From positions 62,001 to 126,000 of the forward strand of contig JPHH03000069.1 of the NCBI GenBank assembly GCA_000750105.3: a stretch of DNA of 64,000 bases, read 5' to 3'. This DNA comes from Tolypocladium sp. Sup5 PDA-1. Its lineage: Eukaryota; Ascomycota; Sordariomycetes; Hypocreales; Ophiocordycipitaceae. Positions within the stretch are counted from its first letter, which is position 1; each line of letters opens with the position of its first letter. Below are positions 1 through 11,165 of this stretch, in pieces. The notes below the pieces were generated by a model, which was given only the letters and a program-made list of their open reading frames with translations, was not told where the DNA came from and did not search any database. The translations under genes and the position numbers were made by a program.

Positions 1-193
1 AAAGCTCCTCAAACAAAAGGAGCTATTGCGCGAATTTACATTTGGACGTGGGCAGCGCTGATACCACCTGGCGAACCCTTTGGAGCTACTCCACAGGCGA
101 GCAGGCAAGCCACAGTACCTTCAGCTCACAGGTGCCTGTTGCTTGGCTATTCTGGCCGACAATACCTCCAACAGTAGCACTTCAAGCTATGAA

Positions 194-200
194 TATAAAA
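194..200 (+). promoter_or_regulatory. TATA-like box of the small secreted protein gene
   Basis: TATAAAA lies 72 bases upstream of the ATG at 272, a normal spacing for a fungal core promoter. A second TATAAAG-like motif follows at about 219. No other regulatory site could be supported. Confidence 0.45.
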
Positions 201-271
201 GGCCTGGCACTCCGCTCATATAAAGTTCCCATCTACGAACCCATTTGTTCTACGCAGTATCAGCAATCAAA

Positions 272-702
272 ATGAAACTCACTATATTTTCCATTTCTAT
301 TTTGGCTGGCTCAGTCCTGGCAACTCCGCTCGACCTGGAGACTTCGCTAGAGGCGCGCGAACTGGAGGCTTCGCTAGCAATTCGCGACCCTGTGCTCAAC
401 CCTCGCCAGACAGCAAGCGGATGCTACTATTCGTAAGTTTTACTAATATGTCTCTTATTCTCTGGTATATATACCCTAACGCAAGCCTAGTGCGTCTCCA
501 ACGTGCTGCATTCCGATGGTCTGCCGGTGTCCCAATGGTAACGAACCTCCTCCTGGCTTTCTGGGCTCAAATGCTGACGGCGTACCTAGGGTGGATCTAT
601 AAGACGAACGATGTACTGGCAGCGCAGGGGAAGAGTGGCTGTGACCCGCCGTGGGCGTTCATTGCCAAATCAAGTAGTGGTGTCAAGGGATACTGCTGCT
701 GA
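272..702 (+). CDS. Small secreted cysteine-rich protein (effector-like), three exons
   Basis: Exons are 272-432, 491-581 and 628-702, with introns of 58 and 46 bases (GTAAGT...CTAG and GTACCT...GCAG). The product is 108 residues. Residues 1-17 form a signal peptide (MKLTIFSISILAGSVLA). An acidic pro-like stretch with a possible NPR/Q processing site follows, then a mature part with eight cysteines including two CC pairs (PTCC, GYCC). Eight cysteines in about 60 residues suggest four disulfides in the apoplast or host interface. The third exon is needed to gain the last three cysteines, which supports the splice choice. No family is recognised; a role in host interaction or antagonism is inference only. 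The second intron (46 bases) is the least certain element. Confidence 0.7.
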
Positions 703-1383
703 TACAACAACATGGCATAATCGACTAGAGATACGCGCCATCCCATCAATGACGTTAACAGGTAGTCAATTAGGCTCACTCAGACAACCTCGTATATCAT
801 TGTATAGCTATATATAAGATATATTCACGTACGCCTCTAAATAACAAACTTGGCCAGTAGGCATATTCTCCGAGCCTTCTGCGCCCAGGCGCCAAGCACA
901 CGAGTTGGGTACTGTGTTTAGATGCCATGGATTGGGTGTGGTATTAGATAATCACCGAACCATCAACAAAGTCGGACCTTATCGTACCAGAATTTACGCA
1001 AGAAGCAATTCGCTCCTTACTAAACCCGTAACTATTAAGAGGTTCCCGTAGCAACCTGTTCTCCTCGGCGAAATTCCCTTCCTACGTTCTGGACCTCGGA
1101 AAAGAGTCGAATTTCTAACTAGACTGGCGCTAGTAACTGTGTCTGTTGACGGCGTTGCTCTCTACCTTTGCCTCACGTTTTGTGATGGCAAATATACAGA
1201 GGGGAGGGTGTAAGTAGTCGCACACTCCGGGCTGATGATGTCAACCATCAGAGATAATTAAATTATTTGCATATAGCGTGTGTCCACATTATGCCAAATC
1301 TAAGGATAATTAGGGTAAGGAAGCGAGCTGCAAACCTGCTTCGTAAGTGTCGAGGATAAGTATGAAGTGATTTTGGCATTCCC
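703..1383. other. Intergenic region, no gene seen
   Basis: Both strands contain only short open frames without recognisable motifs, signal peptides or splice-supported extensions. It separates the secreted protein gene from the convergent transcription-factor-like gene. Confidence 0.6.
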
Positions 1384-3194
1384 TCATAGACCATGTGAAG
1401 ATGACAAGAGAGTATCAGGGCTCCAGTCATCATCAAGCGATAAATCTTGGGCATCGTCGTCCGCTTCGGATAAAACGTGCAGCACGCATCTTTCCACGCC
1501 GCGGCGGGCCTCGCTGCTCATAGACCCGAGAACATTGGTCATGTGCAGCACGTATTCCGTCTTCCGACTACTATCGGGAATATTTAAGCAGTTACCAAAC
1601 ATCGTAGCACGCAGTCCGTCAACAGAGTGCTGCCAGGAACTTCGGGATACCTCGAGCAGTATATCCAGCATGGCCAAATCGCTCAGGGTTGGTGAGGCTA
1701 TGCAGTCCCCAGACCCCAACGCGGGCAACGTGTGAGTTGTGGACGCAGACTCCTGGAAAAGAATGCTGATGAGCAACACGCACGACAGCCGTCCAAACTC
1801 GTATTGGCTGCAGGGCTCGTCCTGGACTGGCTCTCGCATTTGGCGGTGCATGTCGCTTTGCAGAAGGAGCACGGCGTCGTGAACGTTGGCGTACCGGCAG
1901 AGGCCGTCAAAGCGTACCCCAAGCGATGACCTTGTGAAAGTGCGCAAGTCTTGCATAAACGAAATAAGCCAGAGGCAGCGTATCCGATGCAGATTCTCCG
2001 GGTTTCCCGTGATGGAGTGATGTTCTCCTTCTGGGGCTGGGTGTGAGATTTCCCAGATTTGATTTGTGCTGTCGAACCATGACGGTTTAGACATGAGAGA
2101 AACACTACTGAAAGTCAGCGACTAACAATCCCACTCGTAATTATGGAGGAGCGGGTAATTAAGAAAAAGGTACTCACAGGAACATGATGAGCTCTAGTCG
2201 CCAGTTTCTTTGCAGCGCTTCAATCCCGCTGCGGACCTCAACCATGCGCTTGAGCCCGTCTCGATGTAACCGCCATTCAGTTTCCGTGCCCCAGTATCTC
2301 TGAGATTTCATTAGCGCAAGCGTTTCCAATGTGTTAAGATGACTGTAGTCTTGCCTCGTAGGTTAGGAGTCGAAGGACCGCGGCAAACACATCGTCGCTC
2401 AACGCAAGAATAGGATCGCCCATCCATTCTCTCACAATCCGGACAGCTTCCACCTTGAACCTCAAGGCTTCTTTTGAGGTTTTTATGCCTCGCATGCTGG
2501 ACAGGTGAGCTGCAGAATGGGCCATGACGGCGTTGAAGGAGGCGGCGTTGGAAAGGTCCAGCGGGAACCACACGTCGCGTATGGGATTAAAGGCAGCCTT
2601 TGGTAGCTGATCAAACATCATGGTCGCATAAGTGCCGAGCCCTAAGGTCATTCTGTCAGCTTTGTTCCGCCCGATATGGGAGTGCTTCAACTCACAGTGG
2701 TGCAGCAATTTGTGGTGTTGGGCTGTCAGCTTCACTGGAAACATATCAAACGGATCCAACCGACTGCATGCGATTGCGTGATTAAGCCCGCCCATAAGCT
2801 GAGCGGGAATTCCATCGAGCATGGGCGACTCTGAGCTCCGACTTGACGTCGTGGCGTGAGAGTCGAGTGCGAAGCTCTCGGAGTCAAACATTGAGGGGTC
2901 TGCGGGCGCTTGCTCCTCATTGCTCTCCGGTTGAGATGCCAGCCGAGTTGGACTCGGCCCCAGCGACGATGATTTGCTGGATACATGACCTGCTTTCGGC
3001 AGCAAAGGCCGATGAGAGGAAGCCTGCGACGCTGATATTCTTCTCGTCAGGTTTTGTCTGTGATGGCGCTGCTTCCAATACTGGCGCATGGCGTGGCTGC
3101 GGATGCTCTGCTGGTCCTGTCCGAGGACAAACGTGAATTGCGACTGGTCCGGATCGGCCGGCTCCTGCGGCTTTGCCCTTCCCCCCATGGCCAA
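1384..3194 (-). CDS. Fungal-specific transcription-factor-like protein (FTF2 type), GC-AG intron
   Basis: Three exons on the minus strand, 3194-2355, 2299-2178 and 2107-1384, give 561 residues. The N-terminus carries the FTF2 signature TFVLGQDQQSIRSHAMRQYW followed by a basic stretch. Typical members of this group lack a Zn2Cys6 motif, and none is seen here. The middle exon encodes the conserved RYWGTETEWRLHRDGLKRMV block, which aligns with the W-x-x-H-x-x-GL core of the family. Intron 2300-2354 starts with GC (GAG|GCAAGA) and ends in CAG; reading through it gives a stop after 20 bases or so. Intron 2108-2177 is a standard GTGAGT...TTTCAG. The ATG at 3188 is an alternative start. Likely a nuclear regulator; targets unknown. 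Its neighbour GMC gene is on the same strand. Confidence 0.8.
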
Positions 3195-3800
3195 AGAGTT
3201 TCGAATATTCTAATAAATAAACGAATTTTTTAAAAGTCGAGATAATATTTGATGGGAATGCACGCCAAAACGCTCGGGTAGCCAAGCCGACCTTGGGATG
3301 GCAGCTACTCATGCAGGCTCCAACGCTGGACACGCTTTTATAGGCTGGCCCATGTGGAACTCTTCTGCGGATCTCTTGTACGTACTCGTTGTTTCCATGG
3401 AACGGCTGGCTTTGGCGTTAGGGTTGAAGCTAATGTAGCGTCAGGATGGGCCAGCTGAAGGGGGGGCGGCTTGTCCGCGCCAAGGCTGGCGGCCGTTATA
3501 GTTGCGAGTGTCTCAATATTGTCTGCTTGGTCACAAGACCAGCTCAACATTTCAGCGGCAAAAATTCAGTCATTCTTGGCCATTACTGGAGGGCATCGAA
3601 TGCAGGGATGTAGAATACTGACATGTGACAGGAATGTATACAAGACTTGGAGAATGAAAATGGTCTGCTTATAAAATAATAATTATCTCGACTATCTTTG
3701 CTTATTCGTCTGCCGCGCGACCAACGGCATCAAACTACTACAGCATGTTTCCGCGATACATGACCAGGCGCTCATTTCAAAGGCTTATTATACTACCAAC
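3195..3800. promoter_or_regulatory. Intergenic region upstream of the transcription-factor-like gene
   Basis: About 600 bases between the 3' end of the GMC gene and the start of the transcription-factor-like gene, so it should hold the latter's promoter. No coding potential or repeat was recognised. Confidence 0.45.
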
Positions 3801-5543
3801 CTATTGGTAAAGGTCTCCGTGGTCACGCTTGATCGCATCAGCGCCCTTCTCGGCCACCATGTACACCGAGTTCTGGATGCGGCAGTCAGGAATTTCAGGA
3901 ATGACAGAGGCGTCGATCACACGGAGGTTTTTGATTCCGTGGACCTTGAGGTTAGGATCAACAACACCCTGCTGGATATTCTTGGACAGGCGCGCAGTAC
4001 CGCACGGGTGGAACGAGGTCTGCGAACGGTCCAACACGGTCCTCTTCATTGCCTCATCGTCGTCCAGCGGCATGTCCCAGGGGTATTCCTCCTCAACAAT
4101 GTCCTTGAATCCGTCCCCATGCTTAAGAACATCATAGGTGTATCTAATACCTTCGCGCATAGCGATGATATCAAGATCATTGGCAAAGTAGTTCAGGTTG
4201 ATATTGGCCTGCTGCAGGGGGTCGGCACTGTTCAGAGTAACCTCGCCGCCCTCGGAGACGGGGCGGACGAGGTCGACCATGACAGTCATGTAGCTACCCT
4301 TGTTAGGGTGCGGGAAGTGCCACTGGAAGGCGCTGCCAAACAGAGGGATGAAATCAAGCTCGAAATGAGGCTGGCCGTACGGGCAAAACGGATCGTTGCC
4401 GCCGTTTGCAGCTTTCGCCTTGCGGTACTCGGGAGACTTTTCCAAGTACTTGTCGATGCGAGGGAATCCGATCAGCTCGAGGAACGGCGACCCCATAGGG
4501 CCAGCGTGGCCCTTGGCGTACTCTGACAAAACTTTACTCCGCAGAGGGCCTTTTCGTAGGACGTGGTTATCCATCGAAAAGCTGTCCTTGATGCGCAGGA
4601 CAAAGGGAACACCAGGGTGATCCAGGAGGTGCTGGCCGACGTGACGCGAGTCGACGAGAAGAGGGATGTTGTGCTTGGCCAGCTCAGGCGCGGGTCCAAT
4701 ACCACTGAGCATCAGGAGCTTGGGGGTTTCAAACACGCCCTGAGAGACAATGACTTCGCGGGTGGCGTAGAAGCTGAGCTCCTGTCCAGAGCCCGTAATC
4801 ACGGTAACACCCTTGGCGGTGTGATCGGCGTCATCGATGATGAGGCTCTTGGAGTGGACTTCAGCAAGGATTGTGATGTTTGGCTTATCCGCAACCGCGA
4901 GGAAGCTACCAGACCGACGGCCCTTGTAGATTGTGTTGACACTGTGGACCAGGCCACGCATCGTGCCATCAAAGATGTTCTCGGTAACCGGCTCTCCGGT
5001 GGACTTCCAGGCCTGGGTGACGAGGTCTCGGAAAGGCTTCATTTCTGGGATGAGGTCGGCATGGGCAATTGGAATTGGCCCACCCGAGCCAATCTTCTTG
5101 AGTTCCTCAGGGTACAAGCCAGCATCATCGTGATAAGTAGCGCTCTTGCGAAGGTAGGGGACAAGAGGGTCCCAGGTCCATTCCTTGCCACCGTACTCCT
5201 CCCACAGGTCAAAGGTGCCCTTGGAGCCAGGGACCCATGAGAAGTAGTTTAGGGACGAGCTGCCACCCAGTGCCTTGCCGCGGGTGTTGGGCTTTTCGAT
5301 GCGCTCATAGTCATCGCGCTTGACCATGGTGGTCTTGTAAGCCCAATCGTACTTGCTGCCTCGAATGTCCATGGCAAGTCCGGGAGTGCGAATCTCCTCA
5401 TTGTCCTTGGAGCTGCCTATGCCGGCCTCAACGACCAGGATCCTGGCATTGGGGTTTTCGGCGAGGCGGCTGGCAACGATGTTGCCGGCCGTGCCGCCGC
5501 CGACGACGATAAAGTCGAAACGAGCACCGTCCTGAGCAGACAT
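3801..5543 (-). CDS. GMC-family FAD-dependent oxidoreductase
   Basis: A single exon of 580 residues, the usual length for glucose-methanol-choline oxidoreductases. The FAD dinucleotide fold is at residues 9-40 (VVGGGTAGNIVASRL, then VVEAG). The GMC signature (GKALGGSSSLNYFSW) lies near residue 90. The catalytic pair appears as His512 (SFHPCGT) and Asn558 (RIQNSVYMVAEKGAD), a His/Asn arrangement found in some GMC alcohol oxidases and dehydrogenases. No signal peptide or clear peroxisomal signal is seen, so a cytosolic enzyme is likely. Oxidases of this family make H2O2, and the divergent catalase 1.1 kb away fits that. The substrate cannot be told; the match to fungal alcohol or choline-type oxidases is general. 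Confidence 0.93.
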   Translation of the reverse strand: MSAQDGARFDFIVVGGGTAGNIVASRLAENPNARILVVEAGIGSSKDNEEIRTPGLAMDIRGSKYDWAYKTTMVKRDDYERIEKPNTRGKALGGSSSLNYFSWVPGSKGTFDLWEEYGGKEWTWDPLVPYLRKSATYHDDAGLYPEELKKIGSGGPIPIAHADLIPEMKPFRDLVTQAWKSTGEPVTENIFDGTMRGLVHSVNTIYKGRRSGSFLAVADKPNITILAEVHSKSLIIDDADHTAKGVTVITGSGQELSFYATREVIVSQGVFETPKLLMLSGIGPAPELAKHNIPLLVDSRHVGQHLLDHPGVPFVLRIKDSFSMDNHVLRKGPLRSKVLSEYAKGHAGPMGSPFLELIGFPRIDKYLEKSPEYRKAKAANGGNDPFCPYGQPHFELDFIPLFGSAFQWHFPHPNKGSYMTVMVDLVRPVSEGGEVTLNSADPLQQANINLNYFANDLDIIAMREGIRYTYDVLKHGDGFKDIVEEEYPWDMPLDDDEAMKRTVLDRSQTSFHPCGTARLSKNIQQGVVDPNLKVHGIKNLRVIDASVIPEIPDCRIQNSVYMVAEKGADAIKRDHGDLYQ

Positions 5544-6677
5544 TGGGGACAGTTTGATAGTGATGTGATTGTAATAAGATGAGGAGTGATTTGGTTTGAG
5601 ACATGTAGACTCTGGCTGGAATCGACGAGGGCTTTATAGACAACGGCTTCCATCATATCAAGCCAGATACAGCATGGAAGCTGGTGTGAGCTGGTGTTGT
5701 CAGAGATTGGACCTCACTGGTCGACTACTCATACCCAGATCAGGGGCATCAATAAACTTTGGTGTAACGCTGGCCCCCCACCGGATGGCCAGCCCTGATT
5801 GGCACTTGGTCCTTCATGTTTGGGCATACCGACGGATACCCCCTCAGCAGCTCCGCTTCCCCTCTTCAGTAGAGTTTGAGGCGATGCCGCATGTGTGCGT
5901 GAAGACGGCCCGAGGACCTTGATAGGCGAGCGCTTGGTTGGGTTAGCCGCCTTATCAACTCGACTGACGCGGCCTTTATGCCGGGAATAACAACACTGCA
6001 GGGCTGAAGTCGTCACTGAGCCAGCTTCTGATAGCCGAGTTCTCCTGATAGACGAGTTCATCGGGGGACGCGTTCTACTATAGCTACGAGATAGGGGGCC
6101 GCCAAGGACGGATCTGAACCCACTCTGTGTCACCGCGGCTGAAAATGATCGACGACTCCATGGCAGACGAAGTGGCTAATTAATTTTGAGACAGGTCAAA
6201 TTATTACCTGACATTTACGTCAGTCCAGAGCTCTGCCGGTCTATATTCGGGGTTTGCGAGAGTTTCTTGCCTCGGGCCGCCGCCGGAGAGGACGACGGGG
6301 GCCTCTTTTCTCAACCCAAAGCGGCAAACTTAATCATGCCTCGGGTAGGCTAGAGCGTATTCAGCAAGACCACCGACCAATGACAGCCCGCAGCCGCAAG
6401 TCCTCAGCTTAGTTGCTAGCTAATTGGGTCAACCTTCTTATCATTTGGCCTGGTTCCCACGTCGAATCATATCATTGCCAGATGTTGATGGTCAGCTTGA
6501 CCATTGATCGAGCCAGAGCTTCTCACCGCGGACGGCTGGGGTGACTGGGAAAGTTATATAGAGCACAATGATCGCACATTTGATTTTTCTGGGTTTATTA
6601 ATAAAATATCAAGTAATAACTGCCTTGCCCAGTTTTGCACGTCATCATCCAGGTCAAGTTATATCCTACGTATCACC
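5544..6677. promoter_or_regulatory. Shared divergent promoter region of GMC oxidoreductase and catalase
   Basis: 1134 bases lie between the divergent ATGs at 5543 (minus) and 6678 (plus). No real gene was found in it. Divergent placement permits co-regulation, which is inference. Specific binding sites were not identified. Confidence 0.5.
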
Positions 6678-8545
6678 ATGGTGAGCCGCTGTCTTGGCCG
6701 TTTGCGTAATGGCTCTTGACTTACAATCCCAATAGTCCACTGCAAACCCTCTGAGCACGCTTGCCAATGGTAACCGCATTGCTTATATTATTCTCAGTTG
6801 ACCAAGACCAATACTAATCGGGCAACTCTTGTCTAGGTCAACCGAGCGACAATCCCGGCTCTATCCAACAAGTCCGTTACGGCAACAGCAACGGCGGCCT
6901 GGTAGTCTTGAGCGATGTTCAAACAGTCGAGATCCTGGCTCACTTTGCGCGTGAACGCATCCCCGAACGGTATGATTCCACTGCCCCTATAACCATGCCA
7001 CAATTGTCTGATCCACGACTTGCAGAAGCGTCCACGCAAAGGCAGCTGGTGCGTTTGGCGAATTCGAACTACTTGACGATGTCTCGGACCTGACGGACGC
7101 CAAGTTTCTCACCGGCATTGGAAAGAAGACCAAGATTTTGACTCGCATGTCCACTGTCGGTGGCGAAAATGGCTCCAGCGATACGGTACGAGACGTTCGA
7201 GGGTGGGCAACCAAGTTCTACACGGAAGAAGGCGTCCAAGACTTTGTCTTCAATGATCTCCCTGTATTCTTCATCCGGGATCCGATCAAGTTCCCGTCAA
7301 TGAACCGCAGCCACAAGCGCCACCCCCAGACAAACGTGCCAGACAACGCCATGTTCTGGGACTTTCACAAGAACAACCCGGAGGGCATTCATGCTCTGAT
7401 GCACCTATTCGGACAGCGTGGCATCCCGGCTTCCTTGAGAAATATCAATGGCTTTGGTGTCCACACGTACACTTTGAACAAGGCTGTAGGTCTTTAGGGT
7501 GTGACCAAGTCTTCGCCTAAGCTGACAACCCATGCAGGACGGGAGTTATGTCTACGTCAAGTGGCATTTCAAACCTGATGAGGGCATCAAAACCATGGAC
7601 GCGGATACCGCCCTCCACCTAGCGGGAACAGAGCCAGACTACCACGTCAAGGATCTCTTCCGATCGATTGAGAAGGGAGACTTTCCAAGCTGGACCGTTT
7701 ACGTGCAGGTTATTAAGCCCGAAGAGGTCAAAACTGCCCCGATTGACATTTTCGACAACACGTACACCTGGCCTCAGGAGATGTACCCCTTGCGCCGCAT
7801 CGGCAGATTCACTCTCAACAGAAATGTTCGTTTATATCCCAGCCCCCTGATTAAGACATCATGCTCAAAACCTTCATAGCCCAGCAACTACTTCCAGGAC
7901 ATTGAGCAAGCTTGCTTCTCCCCGTCCAACATGGTGCCGGGGATTGGACCTTCTGCAGACCCTGGTTGGTGCCGTTCTCGTGGTCCTACATAAGAGAATG
8001 GAGGCTGATTCCAGGCGTGCAGTTCTACAAGCCAGGATGTTCAGCTACCCAGACGCCCATCGCTACCGCGTCGGCCCCAACTACTTCCAGCTCCCGCCCA
8101 ACAGGCCCACGAACCCGACCTACGCGCCGTATGTGCGGGATGGCCCCGGGACCATGAACGGCAACTACGGCGGCGACCCGGACTACGTCTTCTCGGAGCT
8201 CCGCCCCGTGACGCAGAGCAAACGGGTCCAGATGCCAACGCACGAGCTCTGGACTGGACATGTCACCGCGTTCGCGACGTCGGTCACCGACAAGGACTTT
8301 GAACAGGCTCGGGACCTCTGGCGAATCATATGCAACGAGCCAAACGGCAAGGAGCAGTTTCTTCTTAATATTATTCCCACGTTTCAAGACGTCCCTGACA
8401 AGCTCAAGCAAGAGGTCTTAGGTAAGTCAAGCTATGGCTGACTGTATCCCTATTCGCAAGTGCCAACACTGACATTCGTAAAGAATATTTCGGACGAGTT
8501 GACCAGGGCTTGAAAATATACCTCCAAAATGGGCTTAGTAAATGA
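6678..8545 (+). CDS. Small-subunit haem catalase, eight exons
   Basis: Exons are 6678-6680, 6736-6769, 6837-6969, 7026-7485, 7538-7825, 7880-7964, 8023-8421 and 8484-8545, giving 487 residues. All introns are 52-67 bases with GT...AG ends, and the joined frame is fully open. The first exon is the start codon alone (CACCATG|GTGAGC). It splices to STANPLSTLANG, which matches the catalase N-terminal TxxNGxP pattern. Catalytic His60 (ERSVHAKAAGAFG) and Asn133 (DFVFNDLPVFF) and the proximal haem ligand Tyr343 (RMFSYPDAHR) are present. It breaks down H2O2 to water and oxygen. The C-terminus is LSK, not a classical peroxisomal SKL. With no signal peptide, it is probably intracellular. It stands divergent to the GMC oxidoreductase gene. 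Confidence 0.92.
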
Positions 8546-9845
8546 TTGCGCCGTTGGGCTGCTGGGAGGCTGCTACTGTATTGTCGTACCTTGCTTGATA
8601 TTTAGGGGTAATAGTAAATAAACGTGCTTATGGCAATTCCTGGATACTTGTCAAGTCTACCGTAGCTTGTCAGATGTCCCAGAGATGACGAGCGTGTGGA
8701 CACCGCTTCAGGTGCGGACCACGAGCCTGGTAGGCCGGGTCAGGGCAGCCTGGGAATGCGTCCAAGTCCTTCGGGTTGAGCAATCACTTGGAGGCAACGG
8801 CCACACGCACTCATTTGTTAGCCATGCCAGAGCAGTAAACAGTCTTGGACGGATGGTATCCCGGTTGACATTCATGAAATAAAGAAATAATCAGAAGAGG
8901 CCGTATTTCACCATTCATCCCTATCCCAACGCTAGCTAATACGTTCTTTGGTTGTATCGACACAGCCGCAAAAAGGACCACAGTTGCCTTTAATGTTGTA
9001 TGAGTTAATTAACAAGGATAGATGGACCAAATCTATAGAATTGCCCTTTCTAAACCCAATACGTAGTGTACCGCTTTTTCTATGGTTATTTGGTTCAAAC
9101 CCCCAGTAATAGAACCTTTTCTTTTACCCTTTGCGTACCAACTAAACTTTTGCTAATCCCATGCTCCAACTTCACGTCCTGCTTTATTACCTACTCCAGT
9201 CCCCGGTAATGGTTAGCATGACGTACAGAGGATATGTCCTACTGATGCAAGTCTTACAATTAATTTGTTTCTACGTGTGCCCGCCGTATTGGTCCGTTAT
9301 GATGTCACGAGGGATGCAGGCATATGCACGTCTGTCGATGCTTTTTTTGATAATCAACATGCGGTTGCTTGATTTAAAAACAGCCACCCCCTGAATCACA
9401 GCAATCCCTCCGACTTAAAAGTTAATATACCCTGCCTTGCCTGCGTCATTAGAAAATCACGATCAACATGCACACAGACAATAAAAGTAGGGTGAAATCG
9501 TGAATTGTGGGTGGAACAATTTTCCATGCTAATCGTCTATTGACCGTCAGAGCGGTTACTACACTAATGTCCAAGACCATCTATATAGGTACTATCCAGG
9601 ATGTCACGATTAAGAAAAAATAGCATTATGTCCCAGTTGTCGTTCAATCATCGTAAAGGCGCGTGTTTTCCCGCCGAAATGGAGCCTAGTAGGCTTCTTG
9701 CTACACAAATTCAATGTGCCTGCAATGTAAATATGTCGAAACACCAAAAAAAATATTCGCTTTTCCAGTCGAGTTTAATGAGAGTCCCTTTAGAGTAACG
9801 TGGGAAAATGAGCGTCAGATGCGAGCTTTCTTATCGGCTCGAGAA
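8546..9845. other. Intergenic region, AT-leaning, no gene seen
   Basis: 1.3 kb with only short frames on either strand and no recognised repeat. It holds the 3' flanks of the catalase and of the convergent Ser/Pro-rich frame. Confidence 0.55.
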
Positions 9846-10739
9846 TTAGACCGCAACGGGCGAGTTCTTGGGGGAGATTGACCACCGGTTCTTCTTCATA
9901 AGCTTGCTACCATTCTTGCCAAACTTCTTTCTGTCCTTGCTGGATTTTGACATTTCCTCTGGCAGAGGCGCCTGCTCCGGGAACATGTTGACAATGTCCG
10001 CATGTGCCAAGGGACGGGGGATTCGGACCGGATCTGTGCGAGGCGTGTTGCCGTACGAAGTCTCTGCCCGGGACTCGCTACGCTCGACTTCCTTTAGTCG
10101 GGTTGGCGGCTTGCTTGTGCGTCGGTCCCTGGACTGCTTGGCTTCACTGATGGGAAGTGGGTCAGCCGCCACAGTGGGAGGCGTGACGTGCAACTCAGGG
10201 CCTGGAAGTGTGACCCAATTCAGCGGGAACTCTGATTGGTTTGCTGCGGTGGGAGCAGCAGCGGGTGTTGTAGGAGCTGATGTTGGCCATCTGGCCGAAA
10301 CAGGGCTGAGACCGGAAAGCGAGTAAGAAGAATTGTGTCGAGCGGACATGGTATTAGCCGAAACTGGATTGGCGTGTTTGGCAGCAGGGGCGGATGTTGG
10401 CGCAGCAAACTGGTTATGAATGGATGCTGTCTGCGTTTGTGGAGGTGCAGAGGTTGTGGGTATATTGTTGAATCCCCTCATCGACGTTAGGGGCCGGGAA
10501 TCACGGGGTGTGTTGGCTGTCTTGTATCCATTGGCCGTAGTGTGTCGCTCGGCTGAAGAGTCGGATGGTCGTCGAGCGCTTGGGTGAAGTCGGTGGGCCG
10601 ATGAAGAAACGGGCCGGCCCGCCTCACTACCGCCAACCTGTCGTACACTTTGGCAAGCAGGCCTCATCTCGAGATCGTCCTGTGAGCTGCTAGATCCACT
10701 GATACTCTCCACGGGTGATCGTTCGCCTGCATCCGCTTA
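9846..10739 (-). pseudogene. Ser/Pro/Ala-rich protein, 5' end lost at a RIP island
   Basis: An open frame of about 295 codons on the minus strand runs from just inside a TAA at 10737-10739 to a stop at 9846. There is no in-frame ATG near its start; the first is about residue 25. The sequence is low-complexity, rich in S, P, T and A. It ends in a basic tail (KKFGKNGSKLMKKNRWS) of a kind seen at the C-terminus of fungal cytoskeleton- or signalling-associated hypothetical proteins. The upstream boundary coincides with the start of a TpA-rich, CpA-poor block, and the TAA could be a RIP-mutated CAA. I read it as a 5'-truncated gene. A spliced upstream exon cannot be excluded. Confidence 0.5.
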
Positions 10740-11165
10740 GGCGCGTATGCACCCTTGTGCCGATTTCGGTTGCTATAGTACTAAGTACCTCGGATAGTTT
10801 CTATATGCTACGGCCTGATTCCCTACGTATTACTCCGTCTAAATTTACCTACCTACCTCTCACCGATCGAGCGACTATTACTATAACCGATATAGCAATA
10901 GCGAGCCTGATATATAGTTCGACAATACCGGCTATGGGCCTCTCCGAGTACCTAGCTTCCCGCTTATAGTCTCGGTGGAACGGTGCCCCGACGAGCGATT
11001 CGCTCATAGATTCAACGACTAGGCCTAAAATAGGCTTACCGCTCGCGAGATAGCTATGCTCTCCTTGATAAACGATATTATAGATAATCTAAACTAGTAG
11101 ATCGACGTCCTCGATAATAGTAAGGTAGCCAGCCGTCTAGCGACTAGAGGCTCTCGGCCGCCCCT
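10740..11165. repeat. Small RIP-mutated island
   Basis: About 430 bases with many TA dinucleotides and few CA or TG, unlike the DNA on either side. No open frame survives. It lies between two divergent broken genes. Most likely a remnant of a repeated sequence hit by RIP; its identity is not recognised. Confidence 0.55.

Noticed and set aside
3804..5240. Long plus-strand frames opposite the GMC oxidoreductase
   Set aside because: They are antisense shadows of a strong coding gene with conserved motifs on the minus strand.
5729..6133. 134-codon minus-strand frame between GMC and catalase
   Set aside because: Arg/Ser-rich without motifs and located in a promoter region; no splice-supported extension.
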